Positions 1 through 5,786 are shown, numbered from the stretch's first letter. The stretch: 7,007 nucleotides of DNA from an uncultured Terriglobales bacterium (GCA_955652845.1 CATPBY010000076.1:1-7007); one strand, 5' to 3'. Notes: generated by a model from the sequence alone, not told the origin. Translations and numbers: made by a program.

Positions 1-683
1 ACGGTGCCGAGACCCACCATTATGCCCCGGTATGCCTGAACAGCCTGCTCTACAAGACCGAAAACGACATGGAGAAAATGAGCTCCTGGTTGGGAGACAA
101 ACCGGCAGCTGTTGAGTGGCACGAGCGGGCGCAAAACAGGCGCAGGATTGTTCAGGATCTCCTGTGGAACGAATCCGCCGGGATGTTTTTCGACTACGAC
201 TTTCAAAATAAGAGACTATCTTCGTACGAGTATGCCAGCACTTTTTATCCGCTGTGGGCCGGTATTGCGACCGGGGCGCAGGCCCGCGCCGTGGCTAAGC
301 AACTTCATCACTTTGAGCAGGAAGGCGGCGTGGCGATGGGGACCAAAGAGACTGGCGTGCAATGGGATTTTCCGTACGGCTGGGCTCCCATCCAATTAAT
401 CACGGTCGAAGGCCTGCGCCGCTACGGATACAGTACAGACGCTGATCGCATTTCTTACAAGTTCCTTGCCATGGTGCTTGCGAACTTCGGGCGAGACAAA
501 AATATCCGCGAGAAGTACAACGTGGTAACAGATTCGTCCAATATAGAGCTGGCGGAAGGTTACCGGAGCAACGTGGTAGGTTTTGGTTGGACCAACGCTG
601 TCTTTCTCGAATTACTGCGTGCTTTGCCCCGCCCATGGATCAACCGATTGACTGAGCAACCGGTGCCTGATCCGCACCGCTGA
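1..683 (+). CDS. GH37 alpha,alpha-trehalase, C-terminal part (5' end outside window)
   Basis: Glycoside hydrolase family 37 trehalases hydrolyse trehalose to two glucose molecules. The reading frame is open from base 3, so the gene begins upstream. The first Met in frame (69) is internal, because the codons before it (THHYAPVCLNSLLYKTE) already read as trehalase. The family signature QWD-x-P-x-GWAP is intact at 360-389 (QWDFPYGWAP). Further on come EKYNV (510-524) and GFGWTN (579-596), both conserved near the C-terminal end of the (alpha/alpha)6 barrel. The glycine-rich GGGEYP stretch that enterobacterial trehalases carry between these two motifs is replaced here by an IELAEGYRSN-like segment. 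From memory, soil-bacterial GH37 members often look like this, so I do not read it as inactivation. About 227 residues are visible, against roughly 500-560 for a full enzyme. Whether the protein is periplasmic cannot be told because the N-terminus is missing. No clear terminator follows the TGA. Confidence 0.93.
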   Translation, partial: GAETHHYAPVCLNSLLYKTENDMEKMSSWLGDKPAAVEWHERAQNRRRIVQDLLWNESAGMFFDYDFQNKRLSSYEYASTFYPLWAGIATGAQARAVAKQLHHFEQEGGVAMGTKETGVQWDFPYGWAPIQLITVEGLRRYGYSTDADRISYKFLAMVLANFGRDKNIREKYNVVTDSSNIELAEGYRSNVVGFGWTNAVFLELLRALPRPWINRLTEQPVPDPHR

Positions 684-781
684 CGTTCCCGGTGCCTCGC
701 AACTGTTCCGCAAACTCCATGTACTCTGCAACTTGTCGTGGTCTACAACCGGCCTTGCCTGACTGACATCGAAGAACCGGC

Positions 782-1597
782 ATGAGCGAACAACCGGCAC
801 AAAGTCCGCCCCCACTTCCGGAAACTTCGTCGGACCCTTCGCAAATTCCGGACGAACAACTGCTTCTCTTCCGTGAAGTTCTTTCCTTGTTTGAGGCGAA
901 GGATATTTCTTACGCTGTCGCGGGAGCATTTGCCCTGCAGGAACATACTGGCATTTGCCGTGACACCAAAGATCTGGATCTTTTTTTAACACCCGCGAGC
1001 GCCGCTTTAGGCCTCAAACAACTCCGGGGGAAAGGATTCGAGTGCGAAATCTGCGATCCGGTATGGCTTTACAAGGCCCGCCGCAATGAGTTCTACGTTG
1101 ATCTCATAACTGGCATGAGCAACGCAGCTATTGTGGTGGAGGATTCCTGGATTGCCCGCTCACGGCCGGCGGTGGTCCATGGAGTGCACACCTGTGTGCT
1201 GGGGGCAGAAGAACTGCTTGTTTCCAAGCTCTTCGTCACCCGCCGCGAGCGCTTTGACGGCGCCGATATCGCACACGTAATTTACGGAACTCGAGGGAAA
1301 CTCGACTGGCAACGAATCTTATTGCTGGTCGGGGAACACTGGGAAATTCTCTTCTGGGCGCTGGTATTGTTCCATTACGTTTATCCCGCCCAATCCCAGT
1401 ATGTTCCGAAGAATATCTGGCAGGATCTGCTGACCCGCTTCCAGAATGTTGTGTTACATCCATCTCCAGACGCAAAGTTTCGAGGCAGCCTGATCGATGA
1501 CAAAATGTTCGCCATCGACGTGAAAGAATGGGGCCTGGCAAATCTGGTCGAGGAATACCGGGAACGCCGGCTGCAACGCGTCTGGACAGTTCGTTAA
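782..1597 (+). CDS. Polymerase-beta-fold nucleotidyltransferase-like protein
   Basis: The 271-aa protein has the layout of a stand-alone nucleotidyltransferase of the polymerase-beta superfamily. A Pro/Ser-rich, probably disordered N-terminus (residues 1-28) precedes a core with a substrate-loop-like AGAFAL (47-52). The paired metal-binding acidic residues D64 and D66 lie in RDTKDLDLF, and a plausible third Asp is D107 in FYVDLITG. Residues 141-170 (AEELLVSKLFVTRRERFDGAD) resemble the helical region that follows the catalytic sheet in AbiEii/MNT-like proteins. The C-terminus is helical and aromatic-rich (185-220). The ATG at 782 is the only start after an in-frame stop at 764-766. The upstream GAAGA is a weak ribosome binding site. 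The stop is only 25 bases before the next gene, so co-transcription is likely. The fold family transfers NMPs to small molecules, nucleic acids or proteins; the substrate here is unknown. It is not obviously an AbiE or MNT-HEPN toxin-antitoxin member, because no HEPN partner is adjacent. Confidence 0.8.
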   Translation: MSEQPAQSPPPLPETSSDPSQIPDEQLLLFREVLSLFEAKDISYAVAGAFALQEHTGICRDTKDLDLFLTPASAALGLKQLRGKGFECEICDPVWLYKARRNEFYVDLITGMSNAAIVVEDSWIARSRPAVVHGVHTCVLGAEELLVSKLFVTRRERFDGADIAHVIYGTRGKLDWQRILLLVGEHWEILFWALVLFHYVYPAQSQYVPKNIWQDLLTRFQNVVLHPSPDAKFRGSLIDDKMFAIDVKEWGLANLVEEYRERRLQRVWTVR

Positions 1598-1622
1598 TCC
1601 GGCCCGGACTAAAATTCAAGAC

Positions 1623-2330
1623 ATGAGAATCGCAGCCACTGCAGACTTGCATTTCACGGCAGCGCAACACAGCGCACTGCACGATCAGCTGAGCCATGTG
1701 CGCGATGAGGCTGACGTTCTGGTGGTGGCGGGAGACCTCACCAATGGGGGCCACCCCGATGAAATGGAGCCGTTATTAAACGTCGTAGTCCGCTCCAGGG
1801 TTCCTACAATTGTGGTTCTCGGGAACCATGACTACGAAAGCGGCAAGCATGCGGAACTCACGCGAATGATGGTTACAGCGGGGATCAAGGTGCTGGATGG
1901 GACGGCGTACGAGCGCGACGGAGTCGGCTTTGCTGGAACCAAAGGTTTCGTAGGCGGCTTCGGACGCAGCGTGTTAACTGCGTTTGGAGAGCCCGAGATC
2001 AAACAGTTTGTTCAGGCTTCGATCGATGAGGCGCTGAAGCTCGAACGGGCCATGGCCCAGCTGCGGGCTGCGAAGCGAGTTGTCGTGCTCCATTATTCGC
2101 CCATAGCCGCCACTGTGCAGGGAGAGCCGCCGGAGATATTCCCTTTTCTGGGCACCTCGCGCCTGGCGGAAGTCGTTGATCGCCATGGAGCGGATTTGGT
2201 AGTTCACGGCCACGCCCATCATGGAAATATGGAGGGCAAAACTACCGCCGGAATAAGCGTATATAACGTTGCCATCACTTTGCTGCAGGGGCAGCAGTCG
2301 TCCGCGGCTTACCGGGTTTTCGATCTATAG
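1623..2330 (+). CDS. Calcineurin-like metallophosphoesterase
   Basis: All five metallophosphoesterase motifs are present in order in this 235-aa protein: D8-x-H10 (ADLHF), G37-D38 (VAGDLTNGG), G67-N-H-D70 (LGNHDYESGK), H157 (VVLHYSP) and G194-H-x-H197 followed by H199 (HGHAHHG). These residues bind the two-metal centre and catalytic water, so the enzyme should be active. Family members cleave phosphomonoesters, phosphodiesters or cyclic nucleotides, and the substrate cannot be read from sequence. No signal peptide is present, so it should be cytoplasmic. The insert at residues 104-145 (TKGFVGGFGR onward, then a charged helix) is the likely substrate-specific region. The ATG at 1623 begins directly with the first beta strand (MRIAATADLH), which supports this start despite a poor Shine-Dalgarno. 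It follows the nucleotidyltransferase gene by 25 bases, suggesting a functional pair in which one enzyme attaches a nucleotide or phosphate group and the other removes it. That link is inference. Confidence 0.92.
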   Translation: MRIAATADLHFTAAQHSALHDQLSHVRDEADVLVVAGDLTNGGHPDEMEPLLNVVVRSRVPTIVVLGNHDYESGKHAELTRMMVTAGIKVLDGTAYERDGVGFAGTKGFVGGFGRSVLTAFGEPEIKQFVQASIDEALKLERAMAQLRAAKRVVVLHYSPIAATVQGEPPEIFPFLGTSRLAEVVDRHGADLVVHGHAHHGNMEGKTTAGISVYNVAITLLQGQQSSAAYRVFDL

Positions 2331-2430
2331 CTTTGATTTTACTGAAGATATTGCTAATCTCCGCCTTCCCAACCTTCTTTTCAACTGCGGCATCTATTCG
2401 GTGAATATTCTCCCATAGAGGCCATTTTTT

Positions 2431-3261
2431 ATGAGCTCAATCTTCGAGAAGTTCTGGGTAGCCGCCCAGCATATGGTCGACGCTTTTATCGCGCGCTTGC
2501 CTGCCCTGATCGTGGGCATCGTTGTGTTTTTGCTTTTCTACATTCTCAGCGCTGTAGTTGGCCGGTTCATCGTTAATACCACGCGAAAGAGACGGCCCAA
2601 TGTAGGGGTGGTCCTGGCGCGCTTGATTGGAGCGGTAACCCTCCTGATTGGCTTTTTGGTGGCTTTCTCGATTGTTGCTCCTTCATTTCAGGCTGCTGAT
2701 CTTATTAAAATCCTGGGCATTGGCGGCGTCGCGATTGGATTTGCTTTCCAGAATATTCTGCAGAATTTTCTCGCGGGACTGTTGTTATTGTGGTCAGAGC
2801 CATTTCGCGTAGGGGATGAAATCAAGTTGGATGCGTTCGAAGGCGAGGTCGAAGAGATTCAGACCCGGGCAACAATCGTAAAAACCTATGATGCGAGACG
2901 AGTCGTCATTCCAAATGCTGACCTGTTCACCCACTCTGTCATCGTGAATACAGCGCTTGAGAGCCGCCGCTGGGAATATGATTTGACCCTGAAGAGCGGC
3001 AAGCCCTTAACCGAGCTGAAATCTCTTGTGCTTAGCGCGGTGAACCGGGTACCTGGAGTTCTCTCCCAGCCCAGTCCGGAGATTCTGGTGATGGACTTGG
3101 GCGATACGGATTCCAATACCGTCAAAGTGCGCGTCCTGTGGTGGACGAAGGCAGCGCGCCAGCATGAAATGCTCAAGTCTTATGACAGCGTCCTATCTTC
3201 CATCCGGGAGGGTCTACGTTCGGGGAGCGAAAAGGAGACGAGAATAAATCGGATCGCTTAA
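2431..3261 (+). CDS. Small-conductance mechanosensitive channel, MscS family
   Basis: MscS channels open under membrane tension during hypo-osmotic shock and release solutes. The 276-aa protein is close in length to E. coli MscS (286 aa), so it is a minimal member without extra N-terminal helices. Three membrane segments are visible: about residues 24-49, 60-84 and 91-120. The third carries the pore-helix signature (GIGGVAIGFAFQNILQNFLAG, 96-116) with alternating small residues. The cytoplasmic beta domain follows (PFRVGDEIKLDAFEGEVEEI, 124-143), with the typical PNADLF/VNT motif at 161-174. The C-terminal alpha/beta domain runs from about 183 and contains the family's usual late pattern (VRVLWWTK). 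The gene has its own ribosome binding site, AGAGG at 2417-2421, nine bases before ATG. A 100-base gap from the preceding gene suggests separate transcription. It is inner-membrane and homoheptameric by family knowledge. Confidence 0.95.
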   Translation: MSSIFEKFWVAAQHMVDAFIARLPALIVGIVVFLLFYILSAVVGRFIVNTTRKRRPNVGVVLARLIGAVTLLIGFLVAFSIVAPSFQAADLIKILGIGGVAIGFAFQNILQNFLAGLLLLWSEPFRVGDEIKLDAFEGEVEEIQTRATIVKTYDARRVVIPNADLFTHSVIVNTALESRRWEYDLTLKSGKPLTELKSLVLSAVNRVPGVLSQPSPEILVMDLGDTDSNTVKVRVLWWTKAARQHEMLKSYDSVLSSIREGLRSGSEKETRINRIA

Positions 3262-3507
3262 TAATGGGTAGTTGAGGGTTCACCGCAATACTGCAACCGT
3301 ATTCAGCCTCTAAGCAAAATACCCTATGGCGGGTTGGCTCCGTTACTGTTAGTGTAGTGCCAATTTCTAGTTGGACGAGAGGGGACGGTCACAGGTTTTT
3401 GTCGTTTCCCTGGGTTTAGATCCGTCCGAAGCGGAACGACGTCAGGCGGGTCACGTCTCCTCATTTTTCTGCAAGATTCCCTTAGCCACGTAACCTGATT
3501 GGATTTC
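3262..3507. other. Intergenic region downstream of the MscS gene
   Basis: No credible gene is seen on either strand. The region contains an imperfect palindrome at 3380-3411 (listed separately) and a weaker stem, GACGT at 3438-3442 with ACGTC at 3453-3457. The weaker stem is followed within about ten bases by a short T-run (3464-3468) and could act as a poor terminator for plus-strand transcription. No tRNA, known riboswitch or classical intrinsic terminator was recognised immediately after the MscS stop. Confidence 0.5.
3380..3411. repeat. Imperfect palindrome, possible dispersed-repeat (REP/RAYT-like) remnant
   Basis: The arms AGGGGACG (3380-3387) and CGTTTCCCT (3403-3411) pair imperfectly. 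A second short stem, ACA (3391-3393) with TGT (3400-3402), sits inside. The sequence GGGGACGGTCACAGG resembles the GGGGAC-GTCAC-type ends I associate with intergenic repeats of IS200/RAYT-type elements, but this is from memory. A single copy is seen in the window, so its repeat status cannot be shown here. Confidence 0.3.
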
Positions 3508-3702
3508 CTAGGCTGATTTCTGGAGTCCTGAGGGATTAGATACAGGCGCTGCAGGCTTTGCCGATGTAGCCATCACGCTATGCTCCCAATCATCTAACGA
3601 CCGTTTCACTTCGGCCAGCAGGATTTGCTTTGTGACAGGATTGCCCTCCGCGAATGCCGCCCGATAAAGATCGCTGAAGCTGGAGAATGTTTCGGCTCTC
3701 AT
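3508..3702 (-). CDS. Small hypothetical protein, 64 aa
   Basis: No family is recognised. The reading frame extends back to an ATG at 3744. The ATG at 3702 is preferred because it is preceded by a strong Shine-Dalgarno, AGAGGAG, with a 7-base spacer. The upstream ATG has none. The resulting protein has an amphipathic helical N-terminal two-thirds (MRAETFSSFSDLYRAAFAEG, then VTKQILLAEVKRSLDDWEHSV, residues 1-43). A low-complexity Ala/Pro/Ser tail follows (44-64). There is no signal peptide or membrane segment, so it is probably cytoplasmic. It stands alone, transcribed opposite to both flanking genes, with repeats just upstream that might be operator sites. A small helical regulator or adaptor is conceivable, but nothing in the sequence proves it. 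The ribosome binding site is the main reason to believe it is a gene. Confidence 0.6.
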   Translation of the reverse strand: MRAETFSSFSDLYRAAFAEGNPVTKQILLAEVKRSLDDWEHSVMATSAKPAAPVSNPSGLQKSA

Positions 3703-3709
3703 GGTAATA

Positions 3710-3716
3710 CTCCTCT
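3710..3716 (-). promoter_or_regulatory. Shine-Dalgarno site that sets the start of the 64-aa gene
   Basis: On the minus strand the sequence reads AGAGGAG, then TATTACC, then ATG. This near-perfect anti-16S match with a 7-base spacer selects the start at 3702 over the in-frame ATG at 3744. Confidence 0.7.
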
Positions 3717-3746
3717 GAATGGTGCTCCTGTGCCCAAAATCCAACT

Positions 3747-3800
3747 ACGTCCCAACGCCGCGGCCGGCTATTTTCGGACGTCCCAACTAGCGCTGTTGGG
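3747..3800. promoter_or_regulatory. Candidate operator cluster: direct repeat plus inverted repeat
   Basis: ACGTCCCAAC occurs twice, at 3747-3756 and 3778-3787, 31 bases apart start to start, or close to three helical turns. The second copy also forms the left arm of an inverted repeat, CCCAAC (3782-3787) with GTTGGG (3795-3800), centred on the palindrome AGCGCT. The cluster lies 45-100 bases upstream of the 64-aa gene's start, where a regulator site would be expected. No known regulator motif was matched. Confidence 0.35.
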
Positions 3801-4060
3801 GTACGAAGCAATACGAAAAATCGTTTCGAGATGCGACTAATCAGGAGAATAATAGCGGAACTAACCCGCGCGTTATAACCCCTTAATCATACATTGAGCC
3901 ATCAGGTCTTTACTGTACTTCATCGGACCGAGGCGTAATTTCTCCTTGCTGCTAGCGAGTCTTCCGCTGGCTCTGTGCTTGAATCGGTTGCCATCCATCT
4001 TCCAGGCGTCCCAGGGCAACTAACACATTCCAGAACTCGCCCTGCGCTCTGGCCGATACT

Positions 4061-4098
4061 CCCGGAGCCCGGGATCATGAGGGCGAGGCTCGGGCTCT
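4061..4098 (+). promoter_or_regulatory. Alternative hairpins overlapping the ribosome binding site of the Nramp-like gene
   Basis: CCCGG-AGC-CCGGG (4061-4073) can form a compact hairpin. The overlapping GAGCCCG (4065-4071) can instead pair with CGGGCTC (4091-4097), which ends one base before the ATG at 4099. The two structures exclude each other. The likely ribosome binding site, GAGG at 4085-4088, sits in the loop of the second stem. This could affect translation, but GC-rich sequence makes chance stems common. Confidence 0.3.
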
Positions 4099-5442
4099 AT
4101 GGCAACCACCAGCGACTATCCACCGAAAGCGGGGATCGCCTCCAAGAGCGGTATACAGGGGAAGGATCAAGCCTCCTTCTTGGGGCTGGCCAATGTTCGA
4201 TCGGCATTGAGAAACCTGGGTCCCGGCCTCGTCACAGGCGCCTCCGATGATGACCCAAGCGGCATTGCCACCTATTCGCAGGTGGGGGCTCAGTTCGGAT
4301 ACGGAATGTTGTGGACGATGCTGGTTTCCTATCCGCTGATGGGAGCGATTCAGGAAATTTGTGCCCGGGTTGGTCGCGTCACTGGCTGTGGCATCGCGGC
4401 GAACCTGAGGAAAAGCTATCCGGCATGGCTTCTCTACCTGGTCGTGGCCCTGATGCTCGCGGCGAACGTGTTCAACCTTGGAGCGGACATTGGAGCCATG
4501 GGGGCAGCCGCACAACTGCTGGTTCCGGGCAAGACCGCGATCTACGTTCTCTTGTTTGGAGTAGCGTCCCTCTACCTGCAGATATTCGTTCCCTACACCA
4601 CCTACGTGAAATATCTGAAGTGGCTGACCCTTTCGCTGTTTGCTTACGACGCAGCCGCATTTTATGTTCACCTTTCATGGCGACAGGTGCTCCACGCCAC
4701 CATTTTCCCCCATCTGCAATGGGATAAAGAGTATCTGACCGGTCTTATTGCCGTTCTCGGAACGACCATCAGTCCATATCTGTTTTTCTGGCAGGCCTCG
4801 CAGGAGGTTGAAGAGGTAAAGAATAATCGCGGGGAAAAGCCTCTCAGGAGAGCGCCGCACCAGGCAGCCGGGCAGCTTGGCCGTATCCGCGTGGATACTT
4901 ATCTGGGGATGGCTTTTTCCAACCTGGTCGCCTTCTTTATCATTCTGACCACCGCAGCCACGTTGCACGCGCACGGGGAAACTGACGTGGCCAGTGCGGC
5001 ACAGGCGGCGCAGGCGCTGGCGCCCCTGGCCGGACGTTGGGCATCGGGGCTATTCGCGTGCGGAATTATTGGCACCGGCTTATTAGCCATCCCGGTGCTG
5101 GCTGGATCGGCTGCTTACGCCATGGGTGAGGCGTGCAAATGGCAAACCAGCCTTGAAAAAAGGCCGGAGCAGGCTCCGAGGTTCTATCTCACACTTGCGG
5201 CAGCAACCCTTTTAGGAGTGCTGTTCAACTTCTGGCACGTCGATCCAATCCGCGCTTTGTTCTGGTCAGCTGTGCTGAACGGTATGATCGCGGCCCCGAT
5301 AATGGCCCTGATCGTGCACTTGGCTTCGAGCCGCAAATTAATGGGAAAGTTTGCCATTCCTCTTTACTTAAGGGTAGTGGGCTGGATAGCCACCGGGGCC
5401 ATGTTCGGCGTATCGGTAGGCGTATTTGTCACTTGGAAATAG
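4099..5442 (+). CDS. Nramp-family (SLC11-like) divalent cation transporter, divergent metal-site type
   Basis: This 447-aa, multi-spanning inner-membrane protein (about 11 segments) has the Nramp fold layout. The first helix motif reads GASDDDPSGIATYSQ (47-61), where classical Nramps have DPGN. The sixth-helix motif reads GTTISPYLFFWQ (221-232), where classical Mn/Fe Nramps have a metal-binding Met in MPH. The conserved Asp and Pro of helix 1 (D52, P53) remain. In studied Nramps the helix-6 Met favours Mn/Fe over Mg/Ca, and Nramp-related magnesium transporters lack it. Mg2+ or broad divalent transport is therefore possible here, but not proven. The ATG at 4099 is the first start after an in-frame stop at 4078-4080, with GAGG ten bases upstream. 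A cytosolic tail of about 38 residues precedes helix 1. The gene appears to be single, flanked by minus-strand genes on both sides. Confidence 0.92.
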   Translation: MATTSDYPPKAGIASKSGIQGKDQASFLGLANVRSALRNLGPGLVTGASDDDPSGIATYSQVGAQFGYGMLWTMLVSYPLMGAIQEICARVGRVTGCGIAANLRKSYPAWLLYLVVALMLAANVFNLGADIGAMGAAAQLLVPGKTAIYVLLFGVASLYLQIFVPYTTYVKYLKWLTLSLFAYDAAAFYVHLSWRQVLHATIFPHLQWDKEYLTGLIAVLGTTISPYLFFWQASQEVEEVKNNRGEKPLRRAPHQAAGQLGRIRVDTYLGMAFSNLVAFFIILTTAATLHAHGETDVASAAQAAQALAPLAGRWASGLFACGIIGTGLLAIPVLAGSAAYAMGEACKWQTSLEKRPEQAPRFYLTLAAATLLGVLFNFWHVDPIRALFWSAVLNGMIAAPIMALIVHLASSRKLMGKFAIPLYLRVVGWIATGAMFGVSVGVFVTWK

Positions 5443-5444
5443 GT

Positions 5445-5484
5445 GCTCAGGCTTTAATTAAATTGTTCATCCTGAGCAATTTAA
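5445..5484. terminator. Interleaved inverted repeats between convergent genes, possible bidirectional terminator
   Basis: GCTCAGG (5445-5451) pairs perfectly with CCTGAGC (5471-5477), and TTAAATTG (5458-5465) pairs perfectly with CAATTTAA (5477-5484). The two stems interlock and share base 5477, so they form alternative hairpins or a pseudoknot. The site begins two bases after the transporter's stop and ends over the TAA of the 49-aa minus-strand gene, exactly where a shared terminator would sit. No long T-run follows on either strand, so intrinsic termination is uncertain. Confidence 0.45.
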
Positions 5485-5630
5485 CCGCGTTTGAAGTACT
5501 GGACTGCGCGTTCATGGGCTTTTGCAGCTTCCCGTGACTTGAAGGTGCCGAGATTACGTCGACGCCCAGTCTTCGGATTCTTCTTACGGGAGTACAGCCG
5601 GTACTGGCCTGTTTTTAACTTTCGAATCAT
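5481..5630 (-). CDS. Small, very basic protein, 49 aa
   Basis: The minus strand encodes an uninterrupted 49-aa protein beginning MIRKLKTGQYRLYSRKKNPK and ending AVQYFKRG-TAA. It has 17 Lys/Arg and only two acidic residues. The start is well supported: GAGGA lies six bases before the ATG. The pattern (G-x-Y-R-L-Y, then NPKTGRRRNLGTF, then a helix SREAAKAHERAVQYFKR) resembles a three-strand sheet plus helix, as in AP2-type or integrase arm-type DNA-binding domains. Similar small proteins occur as hypothetical proteins in Acidobacteria and Proteobacteria, to my recollection. A nucleic-acid-binding role is inferred from charge and pattern only. It is convergent with the Nramp-like gene and divergent from the exported-protein gene. 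The plus-strand frame over the same region has no ribosome binding site and looks like a shadow. Confidence 0.78.
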   Translation of the reverse strand: MIRKLKTGQYRLYSRKKNPKTGRRRNLGTFKSREAAKAHERAVQYFKRG

Positions 5631-5636
5631 CAGAGT

Positions 5637-5641
5637 TCCTC
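5637..5641 (-). promoter_or_regulatory. Shine-Dalgarno site of the 49-aa basic protein gene
   Basis: On the minus strand GAGGA is followed by a 6-base spacer (ACTCTG) and ATG. This is the best evidence that the short frame is translated. Confidence 0.65.
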
Positions 5642-5777
5642 GTAATTGCTATCCCCTTATGGAGATGTGGTTGTCGACCAACCTACAGCGTACAGCCGTC
5701 GGAAATACAGAATAAAATTGATTTATTCCGCCTGCTTCGAACGCTACGCTGGTAAAGGCCTTGTGCGCCCGAACACC
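5642..5777. promoter_or_regulatory. Divergent promoter region with a GGTTG-N5-CAACC inverted repeat
   Basis: This stretch lies between the divergently transcribed 49-aa gene and the exported-protein gene and must hold both promoters. An inverted repeat, GGTTG (5669-5673) with CAACC (5679-5683), is centred on GTCGAC and could be an operator shared by both. An AT-rich patch at 5703-5728 (AAATACAGAATAAAATTGAT) is the most promoter-like part for the plus-strand gene, but no good -35/-10 pair with standard spacing was found. Confidence 0.3.
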
Positions 5778-5782
5778 GGAGG
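5778..5782 (+). promoter_or_regulatory. Shine-Dalgarno site that sets a GTG start
   Basis: GGAGG is followed by TGGC and then GTG at 5787. This selects the GTG start, which puts the signal peptide at the N-terminus, over the in-frame ATG at 5646, which would add 47 non-conserved-looking residues in front of it. Confidence 0.65.
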
Positions 5783-5786
5783 TGGC

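Larger units (their letters stand above)
3703..4098. other. 396-base intergenic region between divergent genes
   Basis: This stretch separates the minus-strand 64-aa gene from the plus-strand Nramp-like gene, so both promoters should lie in it. It holds two ACGTCCCAAC direct repeats and a CCCAAC/GTTGGG inverted repeat near the minus-strand gene (3747-3800), and two alternative GC-rich hairpins directly before the transporter start (4061-4098). Short open frames exist on both strands, for example about 53 codons on the minus strand from an ATG near 4079 to a stop near 3919. They lack ribosome binding sites and recognisable sequence, so I do not call them. No Mn (yybP-ykoY) or Mg (M-box) riboswitch was recognised. 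Confidence 0.5.

Noticed and set aside
782..1597. Toxin-antitoxin or abortive-infection (AbiE) assignment for the nucleotidyltransferase
   Set aside because: Fold-level resemblance only; no antitoxin or HEPN partner is adjacent, and the neighbour is a phosphoesterase.
2333..2358. TTGATT and GCTAAT as a promoter for the MscS gene
   Set aside because: The spacer is 14 bases, too short for a sigma-70 promoter, and AT-rich sequence makes chance matches likely.
3625..3840. Plus-strand 71-codon open frame across the 64-aa gene and its upstream repeats
   Set aside because: No ribosome binding site, overlaps the minus-strand gene, no recognisable sequence.
3919..4079. Minus-strand ~53-codon frame beginning MIPGSGSIG
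   Set aside because: No Shine-Dalgarno, no recognisable pattern, and it starts inside the GC-rich hairpin region before the transporter.
3975..4250. Plus-strand 91-codon open frame running into the Nramp-like gene
   Set aside because: It overlaps the transporter's N-terminus in another frame and has no family resemblance or good ribosome binding site.
5491..5715. Plus-strand 74-codon open frame
   Set aside because: It overlaps the well-supported 49-aa minus-strand gene, has no ribosome binding site and reads as low-information Arg/Trp-rich sequence typical of an antisense shadow.
5646..5786. N-terminal extension of the exported protein from the ATG at 5646
   Set aside because: It has no ribosome binding site and would bury the signal peptide 47 residues in; the GTG at 5787 with GGAGG explains the data better.
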